Assembly: GCA_020346205.1 (NCBI GenBank)
Contig: CP070776.1
Span: 855,363-881,131 of the forward strand
Reading direction: 5' to 3'
DNA length: 25,769 nt
Source: Deltaproteobacteria bacterium
GTDB taxonomy: Bacteria > Desulfobacterota > Desulfobulbia > Desulfobulbales > BM004
Position 1 is the stretch's first letter, and every line of letters starts with the position of its first letter. The translations under genes were made by a program, and so were the position numbers. The notes beneath the pieces are model-generated. The model did not search any database, was not told the DNA's origin, and saw only the letters and a list, made by a program, of their open reading frames with translations. Positions 1 to 8,562 of the stretch are shown one piece after another.

Positions 1-776
1 ATAACCAAGCCGAGAGCCTTTGCAGCGCCGGTAGTGGTAAGAATTATATTATTTAAAATAGAGCGGCTTTTACGCAGATCAACTGCTCCGGCGGAAGGCA
101 GCCTGTCAAGCACCTGCTGGCTTCCGGTGGCAGCATGCACTGTCACCATTGAGGCGCTTAAAAAATTATCAGCTCCGAACTGATCCATTAAGGGTTTGAT
201 CATGTAGGCCAGACAGGTTGTGGTGCAGGAAGCAGCAGAAATGACATTATGTTTAGAGGGAACATAGTCGTCATCATTTATACCCATTACAGTGGTAACC
301 GCATCTTCGGGCATATCGAGCCCCTTGGCCTTTATCTTAAAAGGAGCAGACAAAAGAGTCTTCTCAGCACCTCCGCTCAGGTGGCCACGCAGGGCTCCAC
401 CTGGTGCTTCTGCATCAGCAGTGGGGTCGTTAAAAACACCCGTGGTATCCACAACAAAGCGGACATCATTTTCTCTCCATTTGATGTCTTTCGGGTTCCT
501 GGCCTCTTGGAGGATCTTCACCGGCACCCCGTTAATGACCATTGAGCCCTCTGCTTCATTAAGGTTCTCTATGACCCTGCCGCAGGTATGACCATGCAGA
601 TAAGTATTCAACCGGCCATACGTCGAGTCCCTTTCAATAGCAGCAGCAAGGTCGTTGAGGCAGGTCCCTACCTGTCTGCCGATATTCACCACAATCTCAG
701 AATAGTGCTGCCTTGAGACATGGTGCCAAAGTGATAATTTGCCAATACGGCCTAAGCCGTTTATGCCAAGTTTCAT
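1..776 (-). CDS. gap: Glyceraldehyde-3-phosphate dehydrogenase, C-terminus cut by window edge
   Basis: The first 258 codons are present and the rest lies beyond position 1. The enzyme oxidises and phosphorylates glyceraldehyde-3-phosphate with NAD(P) in cytosolic glycolysis or gluconeogenesis. The N-terminus reads MKLGINGLGRIGK, the Rossmann dinucleotide site. A VVDTTGVF segment and the catalytic SAASCTTTCL motif follow, with the nucleophile at Cys184. Most GAPDHs carry this Cys near residue 150, so this copy has roughly 30 extra residues in its NAD domain, and its TTTCLAY flank differs from the usual TTNCLAP. It looks like a divergent GAPDH branch rather than a broken gene. The start at 776 is supported by GGAG at 787-790. 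It is divergent from metK. The family call is sure; cofactor preference and physiological direction are not visible. Confidence 0.93.
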   Translation of the reverse strand, partial: MKLGINGLGRIGKLSLWHHVSRQHYSEIVVNIGRQVGTCLNDLAAAIERDSTYGRLNTYLHGHTCGRVIENLNEAEGSMVINGVPVKILQEARNPKDIKWRENDVRFVVDTTGVFNDPTADAEAPGGALRGHLSGGAEKTLLSAPFKIKAKGLDMPEDAVTTVMGINDDDYVPSKHNVISAASCTTTCLAYMIKPLMDQFGADNFLSASMVTVHAATGSQQVLDRLPSAGAVDLRKSRSILNNIILTTTGAAKALGLV

Positions 777-824
777 GAAGCTCTTTCTCCTTTAACTAAT
801 TGTTTTCGTAATCAATACTTATCA

Positions 825-872
825 GGTTCATGAGTCTAATAACTCATACACCTTTCTGAAAAGGATTGAACC
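825..872 (-). promoter_or_regulatory. Possible three-way-junction RNA in the gap leader
   Basis: Three complementary pairs nest cleanly. The outer stem is GGTTCA (825-830) with TGAACC (867-872). Inside it are TGAGT (831-835) with ACTCA (842-846), and CCTTT (851-855) with AAAGG (860-864). The junction would be tight, with 0, 4 and 2 unpaired bases. The element lies about 50 nt upstream of the gap start and inside the leader predicted from the promoter at 925-952. I do not recognise it as a known riboswitch class. Stems of 5-6 bp in AT-rich DNA can arise by chance. Confidence 0.3.
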
Positions 873-924
873 ATAACGGCAAAATCTAACATTTAACAAG
901 TGAAAACTAATGATTGAAATTGAA

Positions 925-952
925 AGTTTATTAGCAGAGCAACTTTTGTCAA
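925..952 (-). promoter_or_regulatory. Candidate sigma70 promoter of gap
   Basis: Read on the minus strand there is a perfect -35 TTGACA (947-952), a 16-bp spacer and a -10-like TAAACT (925-930, 4 of 6 matches). Transcription would start near 918, giving a leader of about 140 nt. The rest of the 361-bp gap between gap and metK is AT-rich, and I see no gene in it. Confidence 0.4.
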
Positions 953-1075
953 TTAAAAAAAACAAATACAGCGCTCTCAGTTTAATTTCTCTATAACCTA
1001 ATATATACTTCCACTCATTTTATAAATAAAAGAAGGTTTTACTTGACTTATATTTAATTATGGACCAAAAAATAG

Positions 1076-1103
1076 TGTTTTGCAAATTAATGGATCGTAC
1101 AAT
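1076..1103 (+). promoter_or_regulatory. Weak candidate promoter of metK-ahcY
   Basis: A good -10 hexamer TACAAT (1098-1103) sits 34 bp before the metK start, with only a poor -35 (TGTTTT, 1076-1081) at 16 bp. A better -35-like TTGACT at 1043-1048 has no -10 at proper spacing. I see no SAM or SAH riboswitch motif in this leader. Confidence 0.25.
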
Positions 1104-1137
1104 TATTTTTTTAATTCTTTATAGGAGAACTTGACTC

Positions 1138-2301
1138 ATGTCAGGATACCTTTTTACTTCGGAATCTGTTTCTGAGGGACACCCGGACAAAGTTGCAGAC
1201 CAGATATCAGATGCAATTCTGGATGCAATCCTGGAACAGGACACTCAGTCACGAGTGGCTTGCGAAACCATGGTCACCACCGGCATGGCTCTTATTGCCG
1301 GCGAGATAACCACCTCAGCCTGGGTCGATATGCCAAATATAGTCAGAGAGACAATTAAGGAGATTGGCTATAACTCTTCAGAAATGGGCTTTGACTCCCA
1401 GTCCTGTGCCATACTCACATCAATCGACAAGCAGTCGGCTGATATAGCCCAGGGGGTTGATGAGGGCACTGGAGTTGACCTGGACCAGGGGGCAGGTGAC
1501 CAGGGGCTGATGTTCGGCTATGCCTCTTCAGAGACCAAGGTTTTGATGCCCATGCCCATTACCTATGCCCACAGGCTCATGAAGCGACAGGCTGAAGTCC
1601 GCAAATCAGGTCGCCTGCCTTGGCTGCGCCCGGATGCAAAAAGTCAGGTTACAATTGAGTATTTAGATGGCAAGCCCAAAAGGGTTGAAGCAGTTGTCCT
1701 CTCCACCCAGCACGGCCCCGATATAGACTATGAAGACCTGAAAGAGGGGGTCATGGAAGAAATTATCAAGCCAATCATCCCTGAGAATATGGTTGATAAC
1801 AATACCAAATACTTTATCAACCCGACAGGGCGTTTCGTCATAGGCGGACCGGTTGGCGACTGTGGCGTGACCGGCCGTAAAATTATCGTTGATACATACG
1901 GAGGCATGGGGTCTCATGGTGGCGGCGCCTTTTCAGGTAAGGATCCGTCCAAGGTTGACCGTTCATCATCCTATATGGGAAGGTATGTAGCGAAGAATAT
2001 TGTGGCTGCAGGCCTGGCCAGTGAAGTTGAGGTACAGATTGCCTATGCTATAGGTATTTCCAACCCGGTTTCCATTAATGTTAATTCGTTTGGGACCGGA
2101 AAAATTGAAGACGAAAAAATCAAGCAGCTGATCAAGGAACATTTTGACCTGAGGCCCAAAGCCATAATCCAGCACCTGGATCTTCTCAGGCCTATTTATA
2201 GGAAAACTGCCGCATATGGCCATTTCGGCAGGGAGCGCGCTGAATTTACCTGGGAAAATGTTGATAAGGCCGATGACCTAAAAGCTGATGCTGGTATTTA
2301 A
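1138..2301 (+). CDS. metK: S-adenosylmethionine synthetase
   Basis: MetK makes S-adenosylmethionine from methionine and ATP, releasing phosphate and diphosphate, in the cytosol. The 387-residue length is normal for the bacterial family. Diagnostic segments are SEGHPDK (residues 12-18, ATP site), GAGDQG (118-123, methionine and ATP loop) and GGGAFSGKD (261-269, the glycine-rich phosphate loop). The start at 1138 has a clear AGGAGA ribosome site at 1123-1128. ahcY begins 18 bp after the stop, so the pair forms an activated-methyl-cycle operon in which MetK makes the methyl donor and AhcY removes the by-product of methylation. I see no oddity; the identification is secure. Confidence 0.98.
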   Translation: MSGYLFTSESVSEGHPDKVADQISDAILDAILEQDTQSRVACETMVTTGMALIAGEITTSAWVDMPNIVRETIKEIGYNSSEMGFDSQSCAILTSIDKQSADIAQGVDEGTGVDLDQGAGDQGLMFGYASSETKVLMPMPITYAHRLMKRQAEVRKSGRLPWLRPDAKSQVTIEYLDGKPKRVEAVVLSTQHGPDIDYEDLKEGVMEEIIKPIIPENMVDNNTKYFINPTGRFVIGGPVGDCGVTGRKIIVDTYGGMGSHGGGAFSGKDPSKVDRSSSYMGRYVAKNIVAAGLASEVEVQIAYAIGISNPVSINVNSFGTGKIEDEKIKQLIKEHFDLRPKAIIQHLDLLRPIYRKTAAYGHFGRERAEFTWENVDKADDLKADAGI

Positions 2302-2319
2302 CAAGGAGTACAAAACATC

Positions 2320-3627
2320 ATGAGTGAAACTATGACCAAGACAGCAGATTTTAAGGTTGCTGATATAAGCTTATCCGATTGGGGCAGGAAAGAGATCAAC
2401 ATTGCCGAGACAGAAATGCCTGGGCTCATGGCTATTCGTGAGGAATATAGTGACAGCAAGCCCCTCAAGGGTGCCAGAATAGCCGGCTGCCTCCATATGA
2501 CAATTCAAACAGCCGTTCTCATGGAAACCCTTGTTGAACTTGGCGCTGAAATCCGCTGGTCTTCCTGCAACATATTCTCCACCCAGGATCATGCTGCTGC
2601 TGCCATGGCTGCTGCCAATATCCCAACCTTTGCCTGGAAGGGAGAATCCGAAGAGGAATTCTGGTGGTGTATTGACCAGACCATCTTCGGGCCTGATGGC
2701 TGGAGACCAAATATGCTGCTCGATGACGGCGGCGATCTTACCCTGGTGATGCATGAAAAGTATCCTGAACTCATGAAAGACGTTCACGGTATAAGCGAAG
2801 AAACTACTACCGGGGTGCATCGGCTTAATGAAATGATGGAAAAGGGGACATTGATGGCCCCTTCTTTTAATGTAAATGATTCGGTTACCAAGTCTAAATT
2901 TGACAATCTTTACGGCTGCCGCGAATCCCTGATTGACGGGATTAAAAGGGCAACTGATGTTATGATTGCCGGCAAGATTGCTGTTGTCTGCGGCTACGGT
3001 GATGTAGGCAAAGGCTGTGCCCAGGCCCTGCGCGGCATGGGGGCAATAGTCTGGGTTACCGAGATCGATCCCATCTGCGCCCTGCAGGCAGCAATGGAAG
3101 GCTACAAGGTAGTTACCATGGATGAAGCTGCCCCGCTTGGTAATATTTTTATTACCGCCACAGGTAATGTAGGGGTTATCAGCAGAAAGCACATGGAGCA
3201 AATGCCCGATCAGGCCATTGTCTGTAATATTGGCCATTTTGACTCTGAAATTGATATTGCCGGCATACGTGAACTTCCCTGGGAAAACATTAAGCCCCAG
3301 GTGGATCATGTTATCTTTCCTGACAATAAACGTATTATTATCCTGGCTGAGGGACGCCTTGTGAATCTTGGCTGCGCAACAGGACATCCAAGCTTTGTCA
3401 TGAGCAACTCCTTTTCCAACCAGGTACTTGCCCAGATAGAACTCTGGCAGAACCAGGGAAAATACGAGAACAGGGTCTACTTTTTGCCAAAACACCTTGA
3501 TGAGATGGTAGCCAGGCTGCATCTCAAGAAAATTGGCGCCAACCTTACCACTTTAAGCGAGGAGCAGGCCGACTATATCGGTGTCAAAGTGGAAGGACCC
3601 TATAAACCAGAATACTACCGCTACTAG
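2320..3627 (+). CDS. ahcY: S-adenosylhomocysteine hydrolase
   Basis: AhcY splits S-adenosylhomocysteine into adenosine and homocysteine using tightly bound NAD, which relieves product inhibition of methyltransferases. The 435-residue protein shows the substrate-domain STQDHAAAA stretch (Asp90 and His91), the NAD-binding GYGDVGKG loop (225-232) and the conserved C-terminal tail KPEYYRY. That tail supplies Lys and Tyr residues to the cofactor site of the neighbouring subunit. AAGGAG at 2303-2308 sets the start. It is co-directional with metK 18 bp upstream and probably co-transcribed with it. A long open frame on the opposite strand (2371-3522) is a codon-usage shadow. Function is certain. Confidence 0.98.
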   Translation: MSETMTKTADFKVADISLSDWGRKEINIAETEMPGLMAIREEYSDSKPLKGARIAGCLHMTIQTAVLMETLVELGAEIRWSSCNIFSTQDHAAAAMAAANIPTFAWKGESEEEFWWCIDQTIFGPDGWRPNMLLDDGGDLTLVMHEKYPELMKDVHGISEETTTGVHRLNEMMEKGTLMAPSFNVNDSVTKSKFDNLYGCRESLIDGIKRATDVMIAGKIAVVCGYGDVGKGCAQALRGMGAIVWVTEIDPICALQAAMEGYKVVTMDEAAPLGNIFITATGNVGVISRKHMEQMPDQAIVCNIGHFDSEIDIAGIRELPWENIKPQVDHVIFPDNKRIIILAEGRLVNLGCATGHPSFVMSNSFSNQVLAQIELWQNQGKYENRVYFLPKHLDEMVARLHLKKIGANLTTLSEEQADYIGVKVEGPYKPEYYRY

Positions 3628-3662
3628 TTTAGCAATAAACTATCCAGCAACCTGAACCTTGC

Positions 3663-3703
3663 ATCGGGAAGTTTGGGTTATCACTGAACCAGGGCTTCCC
3701 GAT
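3663..3703 (+). other. Intercistronic stem-loop between ahcY and the next gene
   Basis: A perfect 9-bp stem, ATCGGGAAG (3663-3671) with CTTCCCGAT (3695-3703), encloses a second short stem, GGTT (3676-3679) with AACC (3687-3690). No T-run follows, so it is not a standard intrinsic terminator. It ends 3 nt before the AAAGG ribosome site (3707-3711) of the gene at 3718, where it could act as an mRNA stability element or damp translation. Confidence 0.55.
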
Positions 3704-3717
3704 TGTAAAGGCTTGCC

Positions 3718-4878
3718 ATGCATTTTCGATATCTCCTGTCCGACCCCCATGGCGATATAGAGCTTACTCCAGAAGACCTGGAGCAGCCGTTTCTCATCAG
3801 CCCTGATGAGCGGCATTCTTTTCTCACACTGGCAGATTATTTTGGGGCCCTGCAGAGTTTTATTCTATCCGGCGATGGAAATGTTTTGCGAAAAGCCTTT
3901 CAAAAAAAGAGGCTATCAAAGGATATTAGCCTTTCTGATTTCACTGACATTCTCATCCGCTCCGAAAAGCACGGAGCTTTTTATCATATCGCCAGTGTTG
4001 AAATTATAGGCTCTGTAGAAAATAACAAATTTGCTGTCACTACCGCTCTATCAGAGTCTGCCAAGGAATCTTTGGCGGAGGAATTTGTTATTCTCCAACA
4101 ACTCAATGATATGTCAGGCGATTTTCTTCCGGAAATTTACTGCCAGGAAACAGTCGATTGGAAGACCCCGTCAGGCTCTGAAAAATTTCTCATGGTCCTT
4201 GCTGAGTGGCTCGACGGCTATCATGAATGGCACGTTAGTGAAGATCCTGAAACAGGAGTCCGCAAAATTAATCTCTGGGATTATGAAAACGGCTACCGCT
4301 TACTTTCAGATGCAGAAAGCTTTGAACTGCTGAGACAGGCAGCTTTCATCCTGACATATTATTATGACCAGAGTTCATTCTGTCAGATTTATCCCTGGCA
4401 TCATGGTGCCGGAGACTTTGTGGTTAAGGAAGAAGATGGTGCACTGTCTGTAAAACTGATCACTGCCAGGCAGTATGAACCCCTGGTGCATTTTGACCAG
4501 CCGGAAGAGACAGACCGGTTGATCGCAACAATACATTTTCTCCTCAACCTTGTGCTCAGAATGCGGTTAGACAGGATTGATGGTGTTGCTGAACCTGCCT
4601 GGCTTGGAACTTTTGCAATACTGGCAGCAGTTGACGGTTTTTTTGGCGGACTTGTTGCCACACAGGATAGTGACAGGTTGAAGATCGGGCCGGCAACAGA
4701 ATTCCTGGAAATCATGCAATCATTTGACACTCAGGAAATTTACGATATGTATGCTTCCCTTTTGGAAATTTACGCAGAGGAAGACCAGGATGATTTTCGC
4801 CTTATCGAGGACAAACTAGCTGACCATGCAGTAGAACTCCAAGAAGTTCTGCAAGGATTTTCTCTCAAAGTCTCTTAA
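3718..4878 (+). CDS. Hypothetical protein with possible divergent kinase-like fold
   Basis: I do not recognise a named family for this 386-residue acidic protein. It has no signal peptide or obvious membrane segment. Some spacing recalls aminoglycoside-phosphotransferase or protein-kinase folds: a strand-rich N-lobe-like stretch with EEF (121-123), a hinge-like LAEWLDGYHEW (161-171), and a catalytic-loop-like stretch at 222-237 containing PWHHGAGDF. That last stretch is followed by VKLITARQYEP where a metal-binding loop would sit. The usual DFG-type motif is not convincing, so an inactive or unrelated fold is equally possible. The start is supported by AAAGG at 3707-3711. The gene lies 90 bp behind ahcY on the same strand, and its stop overlaps the birA stop. 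Coding appears real from its length and ordinary composition. Confidence 0.8.
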   Translation: MHFRYLLSDPHGDIELTPEDLEQPFLISPDERHSFLTLADYFGALQSFILSGDGNVLRKAFQKKRLSKDISLSDFTDILIRSEKHGAFYHIASVEIIGSVENNKFAVTTALSESAKESLAEEFVILQQLNDMSGDFLPEIYCQETVDWKTPSGSEKFLMVLAEWLDGYHEWHVSEDPETGVRKINLWDYENGYRLLSDAESFELLRQAAFILTYYYDQSSFCQIYPWHHGAGDFVVKEEDGALSVKLITARQYEPLVHFDQPEETDRLIATIHFLLNLVLRMRLDRIDGVAEPAWLGTFAILAAVDGFFGGLVATQDSDRLKIGPATEFLEIMQSFDTQEIYDMYASLLEIYAEEDQDDFRLIEDKLADHAVELQEVLQGFSLKVS

Positions 4879-5654
4879 TGGTTTTTAATATATTTTGCAG
4901 CCAGGCTTACGTCACCTGATATGACTGTATGAGTTTCTCCTTCCCTGTCTTTTATCCGTAAAACACCATCTGCATCAGGCCCCAGGGAAATACCGGTGAC
5001 TTCCATACCCTGTGGCGTAACCCAAGTGAGAATTTTATCCTTGCTCGCATCCCTCTGTTTCCACTCTTCAAGAATTGCAGGAAAATCTCCCCTTTCCATG
5101 CGCTGCAGAACTTCTTCAATTGCAGATGCGCATCTTTCCAGCAGTTTTTCAGCTGAAATCTCCTGATCAATATGAAGCGACAAAGAGGTGGCCAGTTCTT
5201 TTAGTTCAGTTGGGAAACCACCATCAGGAGGGAAAAGGTTTAATCCGACGCCTATGACTACCAGTGGTTTTTGTTCAGAAGCTAAGTTTGTTACAGATCC
5301 TGACTCTGTGAGAATGCCACCGAATTTTTGCCCATTAATAAGCAAATCATTGGGCCATTTAATCTTTGGCTGAAGAGCATATTCAGTTTCAACTGTTTTG
5401 CAGATAGCCAAACCTGCAGCAAGTGTAACTTTGGGTAGATGCTCAGGAGGAAGATCCGGCCGCAAAATAATGGAAAAATATAAACCCATGCCAGGCAGGG
5501 ACAACCAGGGACGGTTCAACCTTCCACGGCCGCCTGTCTGGGCGCTTGACACAACAACAGTGCCGTCAGATGCTCCCTTTTCTCCAAGTTCAAGAGCTAC
5601 TGAATTGGTCGATTCAGTAACTTCCAGCCTTATTATTTTACGATCATTCGCCAT
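4875..5654 (-). CDS. birA: Biotin-[acetyl-CoA-carboxylase] ligase (BirA, no HTH)
   Basis: BirA activates biotin with ATP and attaches it to the biotin carrier domain of acetyl-CoA carboxylase and similar enzymes. The 259-residue protein starts directly in the catalytic domain. It has TGGRGRLNRPW (40-50, the biotinyl-AMP loop), KWPND (99-103) and the lysine-bearing GQKFGGILTE (108-117), followed by a small C-terminal SH3-like domain. The N-terminal DNA-binding domain of E. coli BirA is absent, so it is a monofunctional (group I) ligase and cannot be the biotin repressor. Its ribosome site is modest (AAGG about 11 nt upstream). It converges on the plus-strand gene ending at 4878 with a 4-bp overlap. 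A strong terminator isolates it from dsrD upstream. Confidence 0.96.
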   Translation of the reverse strand: MANDRKIIRLEVTESTNSVALELGEKGASDGTVVVSSAQTGGRGRLNRPWLSLPGMGLYFSIILRPDLPPEHLPKVTLAAGLAICKTVETEYALQPKIKWPNDLLINGQKFGGILTESGSVTNLASEQKPLVVIGVGLNLFPPDGGFPTELKELATSLSLHIDQEISAEKLLERCASAIEEVLQRMERGDFPAILEEWKQRDASKDKILTWVTPQGMEVTGISLGPDADGVLRIKDREGETHTVISGDVSLAAKYIKNH

Positions 5655-5714
5655 AGGGTATCAACCTTAACTGTACAATATATCCTGACGAAATTAAGTT
5701 TTCGGTCTGAGCTC

Positions 5715-5751
5715 AAAAAAAAAGACAGGGGCATAGTGCCCCTGTCTTTTT
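5715..5751. terminator. Bidirectional intrinsic terminator after dsrD
   Basis: A perfect 10-bp GC-rich stem, GACAGGGGCA (5724-5733) with TGCCCCTGTC (5737-5746), has a 3-nt loop. It is flanked by nine A residues on the left (5715-5723) and five T residues on the right (5747-5751). Read on the minus strand the stem is followed by nine U residues, as expected for the end of the dsrABD transcript. It can also stop plus-strand read-through. Confidence 0.92.
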
Positions 5752-5785
5752 GCATGTTAATGATGTGCTTGCAAAAATAGGTGAA

Positions 5786-6019
5786 TTACACGCCTCTTGC
5801 GTCTTCATCCTTGGCGCGCTCAGGCAAAGCGTACATGGTGCTGCTGCCGCTTGACCAGAACATAGCCTTTTGCTCCTTCACCAGTTCATTGGCCGCATTT
5901 TTGATCTCTCTAGGCTTTCCATCAACCTTCTTCTGCATGTCCTTGAGATACAATGCCGGCTTTTTTGATTTGGTCAGCAATTCAAGTATTTGAGCTTTGA
6001 GTTCTTCTTTATCAGCCAT
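5786..6019 (-). CDS. dsrD: DsrD, small winged-helix partner of dissimilatory sulfite reductase
   Basis: DsrD is a small cytosolic winged-helix protein found next to dsrAB in sulfite- and sulfate-reducing organisms. It has been reported to bind DsrAB and stimulate sulfite reduction rather than act as a DNA regulator. The 77 residues are close to the roughly 78 of the Desulfovibrio protein. The sequence opens MADKEELKAQILELL, is rich in lysine and ends with the wing-like WSSGSSTMYALPER. An AAAGGAG ribosome site precedes the ATG. dsrB ends 25 bp upstream, so the three dsr genes form one transcript ending at the terminator at 5715-5751. Presence of DsrD supports the reductive direction of the pathway. 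Confidence 0.97.
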   Translation of the reverse strand: MADKEELKAQILELLTKSKKPALYLKDMQKKVDGKPREIKNAANELVKEQKAMFWSSGSSTMYALPERAKDEDARGV

Positions 6020-6044
6020 GTTGTTGCTCCTTTATTGGGTACAA

Positions 6045-7172
6045 TTATTTAATATGGCTTGTGAACTTGAACTGGGTGGTGGTCCGCCAGGTGTCATATG
6101 CCAGGCGGTAGTCGTCAATGCTCTTGTCCGTAAACGGAATGTTGCATTTCTCGAAGAACTTCTCCCAGCCAATTCGCTCGGCCCACTCACCGACACGTTC
6201 ATATTTTTTAGCATCTTTGGCGTAAACTTCAAGGATATTCTTAACTGCCGCAACAGTTTCCGGCCAGCGTGGCGGCGTGTTGGGCAGAAACGGAATAACC
6301 AGCTTGGAAAACTTTGGTGCTGACCTGGAGTTGGAGATCTTGCCGCCAACCAGGATAGCTATACCGTCACCTTCCGGATCAGCCAGAGGCATGGAAGGAC
6401 ACATGGTATAGCAGTTACCGCAGAACATACAGCGTTCCTCTTTAACCGTAACACTCTTTACCTCTTCGCCGGCAGAATTAATGCCTTTGGCCGGCCTGAT
6501 AGCTCCGAGCGGGCAGGCAGCAATAGCCAGCGGCAGCTCGCAGACAGAGGTGATGGTGTCATGGTCGATCAGCGGCGGCTTCCTGTGCACGCCAAGAATA
6601 GCGATGTCGGAGCAATGTACCGCACCGCACATGTTCAGGCAGCAGGCCAGGGCAACGCGGACCTGAGCCGGCAGGGTCATACTTGTGAAATGCTCGAACA
6701 GCTCATCCATAACCGCCTTGACCGGTCCTGAAGCATCGGTGGCCGGAGTGTGGCAGTGAACCCAGCCCTGGGTATGAACGATATTGGTAACACCGGCACC
6801 GGTGCCGCCAACAGGCATCATGCCATGGTTGTTGCAGTCATCTACGAGAGCCTGCACCTTGTCAGCGCTGTCCACCATGAACTCAACGTTGTTACGGGTG
6901 GTGAAGCGCAGGATACCGTCAGCATGCTTATCAGCCATGTCACAGTAATCAAGGATCAGAGAAGTACTGATCAGACGGGCGGAACCAACTCTGACCGTAT
7001 AACACTCTGCTCCGGTCTCGCTGACATGCTTGAGGACACCTGGCTCTAAAATCTCATGGTAAAGCCACTTGCCATAGTTTTCTTTAATTACCGGCGGAAA
7101 AAACTGCTCGTAATGTGGCGGACCGATATCTGTGATCCTGTCTTCCATCGGTTTGTCTGGATTGTAACCCAT
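6045..7172 (-). CDS. dsrB: Dissimilatory sulfite reductase beta subunit
   Basis: DsrB pairs with DsrA in the cytosolic alpha2beta2 enzyme that reduces sulfite, the terminal step of sulfate respiration; the trisulfide product is passed on DsrC, which is not in this window. Visible cluster ligands are Cys140, Cys177, Cys178 and Cys182 (HC then CCLNMC) for the siroheme-coupled [4Fe-4S] site. Cys220 plus the CMFCGNC run (Cys248, 251, 254) form the inserted ferredoxin domain. Their spacing matches the Desulfovibrio vulgaris pattern. Length is 375 residues. A very strong ribosome site (AAGGAGG) precedes the start. The dsrA-dsrB spacer is 74 bp and AT-rich, with no visible terminator. Confidence 0.98.
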   Translation of the reverse strand: MGYNPDKPMEDRITDIGPPHYEQFFPPVIKENYGKWLYHEILEPGVLKHVSETGAECYTVRVGSARLISTSLILDYCDMADKHADGILRFTTRNNVEFMVDSADKVQALVDDCNNHGMMPVGGTGAGVTNIVHTQGWVHCHTPATDASGPVKAVMDELFEHFTSMTLPAQVRVALACCLNMCGAVHCSDIAILGVHRKPPLIDHDTITSVCELPLAIAACPLGAIRPAKGINSAGEEVKSVTVKEERCMFCGNCYTMCPSMPLADPEGDGIAILVGGKISNSRSAPKFSKLVIPFLPNTPPRWPETVAAVKNILEVYAKDAKKYERVGEWAERIGWEKFFEKCNIPFTDKSIDDYRLAYDTWRTTTQFKFTSHIK

Positions 7173-7246
7173 AATATAACCTCCTTAAATATCTATATAT
7201 CTATTAACAATTCGTTATGTATTAACACAGTCATGCATACAGGTTT

Positions 7247-8527
7247 CTACATGGGATTTCTTTTCCTGAACTCAGCCAGATCACGCTCAAATCCGCCTGG
7301 AACCTCTTCAGCTTTCCAGAAGACGTAAGGATTGGAACGAGGCTCTTTAACATGCTGCGGCATGGGCTCAACTTCCATAACCTGCAGGAAGGTGGGCAGG
7401 CCGATACGCTGCATGGACTCACCGATCCTCTCGCGATTTTTACCTTCTTCCATCCACCAGTCCCAGCACTTCTCAATGATGTCCTTGAGATCTTCGAATT
7501 CGTCCTCGGTATTCATCGGGATAAACGGTACGATCATGGTGGCGATCTGGGCACCGTCGAGGATCGGGGCCTTGGCGCCGATCAGGATGGTGGCACCCTG
7601 CTCAACACCCGGGCGCAGGGCGCGGGGCATAACATTGATGCAGTGCATGCAGCGTGTACATTCAGCATTGTCGATCTTCAGTTCATCGCCTTCCATCCAC
7701 ATGCAGCTGGTGGGGCAGAGATCAATGACTTCTGTCTGGATGTCAAATGGACCCCAGTCACGGCCTGAGTGGGAACCGCCGTTGGCCGGAAACTCACCGC
7801 TCATGTATCCCTTTACACCAGCCTGGTCGATACGGATATCATCTTTCCAGTTACCGATAACAGCAAGGTCGGAACGGGCAATGGCCGCAACACAGTCATT
7901 GGGGCAGCCGGAAAATTTAATTTTAAACTTGTAGGGGAAAGCCGGACGATGCAGCTCATCCTGGTAGGTCATGGTAATGTCATGGCAGGCTGCCTGGGTG
8001 TCATAGCAGCTCCACTCGCAGCGGGCCTTGCCGAGACAGCAGGAAGGGGTACGCAGGTTACCGCCGGAGCCGCCAAGGTCCATGCCGACATCATGGGTAA
8101 ACTCATAGAAAATTTCTTCCAGCTGCTCGGTGAATGTTCCAAGAAGAACAAGGTCGCCGGTTGAACCGTGCATATTGGTCATGCCGGAACCGCGCCTTTC
8201 CCAGATATCACAAACCTTGCGCAGAATCTCAGAGCTGTAGAATTTACTGGATGGCTGGTTCAAACGTACGGTGTGGAAATGGGCCACTCCGGGGAACTTT
8301 TGAGCGACGTCAGAATAACGGCCGACAATTCCGCCACCATATCCGAAAACACCGACGATCCCGCCGTGTTTCCAATGGGTGATCTTATCAACATAGGAAA
8401 GCTCGAGCTGTCCGAGAATGTCCCAGCAAGCTTCATTTTTTTCGGCCTGCCTTTTAATGTCCTTGACAAAACTCGGCCATGGCCCGCTTTCTAACTCATC
8501 CAACAAGGGCGTATCATGCTTTGGCAT
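7247..8527 (-). CDS. dsrA: Dissimilatory sulfite reductase alpha subunit
   Basis: DsrA is the other half of the sulfite reductase core. The 426 residues contain CCLGKARC (Cys164 and Cys170) and SGCPNDC (Cys208 and Cys212), the ligands of the siroheme-linked [4Fe-4S] centre. Cys271, Cys290, Cys293 and Cys296 (CPTSC and CTRCMHC) form the ferredoxin domain. Distances between these cysteines equal those of D. vulgaris DsrA with a constant offset of 13. All ligands are intact, so the enzyme should be active. It is the first gene of dsrABD, with an AAGGAGG site before ATG 8527, a promoter at 8687-8715 and a leader of about 150 nt. The residue pattern and DsrD neighbour favour the reductive type. 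Confidence 0.98.
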   Translation of the reverse strand: MPKHDTPLLDELESGPWPSFVKDIKRQAEKNEACWDILGQLELSYVDKITHWKHGGIVGVFGYGGGIVGRYSDVAQKFPGVAHFHTVRLNQPSSKFYSSEILRKVCDIWERRGSGMTNMHGSTGDLVLLGTFTEQLEEIFYEFTHDVGMDLGGSGGNLRTPSCCLGKARCEWSCYDTQAACHDITMTYQDELHRPAFPYKFKIKFSGCPNDCVAAIARSDLAVIGNWKDDIRIDQAGVKGYMSGEFPANGGSHSGRDWGPFDIQTEVIDLCPTSCMWMEGDELKIDNAECTRCMHCINVMPRALRPGVEQGATILIGAKAPILDGAQIATMIVPFIPMNTEDEFEDLKDIIEKCWDWWMEEGKNRERIGESMQRIGLPTFLQVMEVEPMPQHVKEPRSNPYVFWKAEEVPGGFERDLAEFRKRNPM

Positions 8528-8562
8528 CTTTGTTTCCTCCTTAACGGTCTTTTTATCTTAAC

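Noticed and set aside
910..996. 28-codon ATG frame in the gap-metK spacer (MIEIESLL start)
   Set aside because: There is no good ribosome site, it is AT-rich, and it resembles no known leader peptide. Frames of this length are expected by chance.
1021..1137. SAM or SAH riboswitch before metK-ahcY
   Set aside because: I looked for SAM-I, SAM-II and SAH riboswitch conserved cores and found none. The leader predicted from the -10 at 1098 is only about 28 nt.
2371..3522. 383-codon open frame antisense to ahcY
   Set aside because: ahcY is unmistakable on the other strand. The antisense translation has no family features and no ribosome site, so it is a composition shadow.
7173..7246. Regulatory element or terminator in the dsrA-dsrB spacer
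   Set aside because: Only AT-rich near-palindromic ATATCTATATAT-type sequence is present. There is no GC stem or U-tract, and dsrB has its own strong ribosome site.
7332..7934. Long plus-strand open frame antisense to dsrA
   Set aside because: dsrA coding is certain on the minus strand. The shadow frame has no recognisable protein features.
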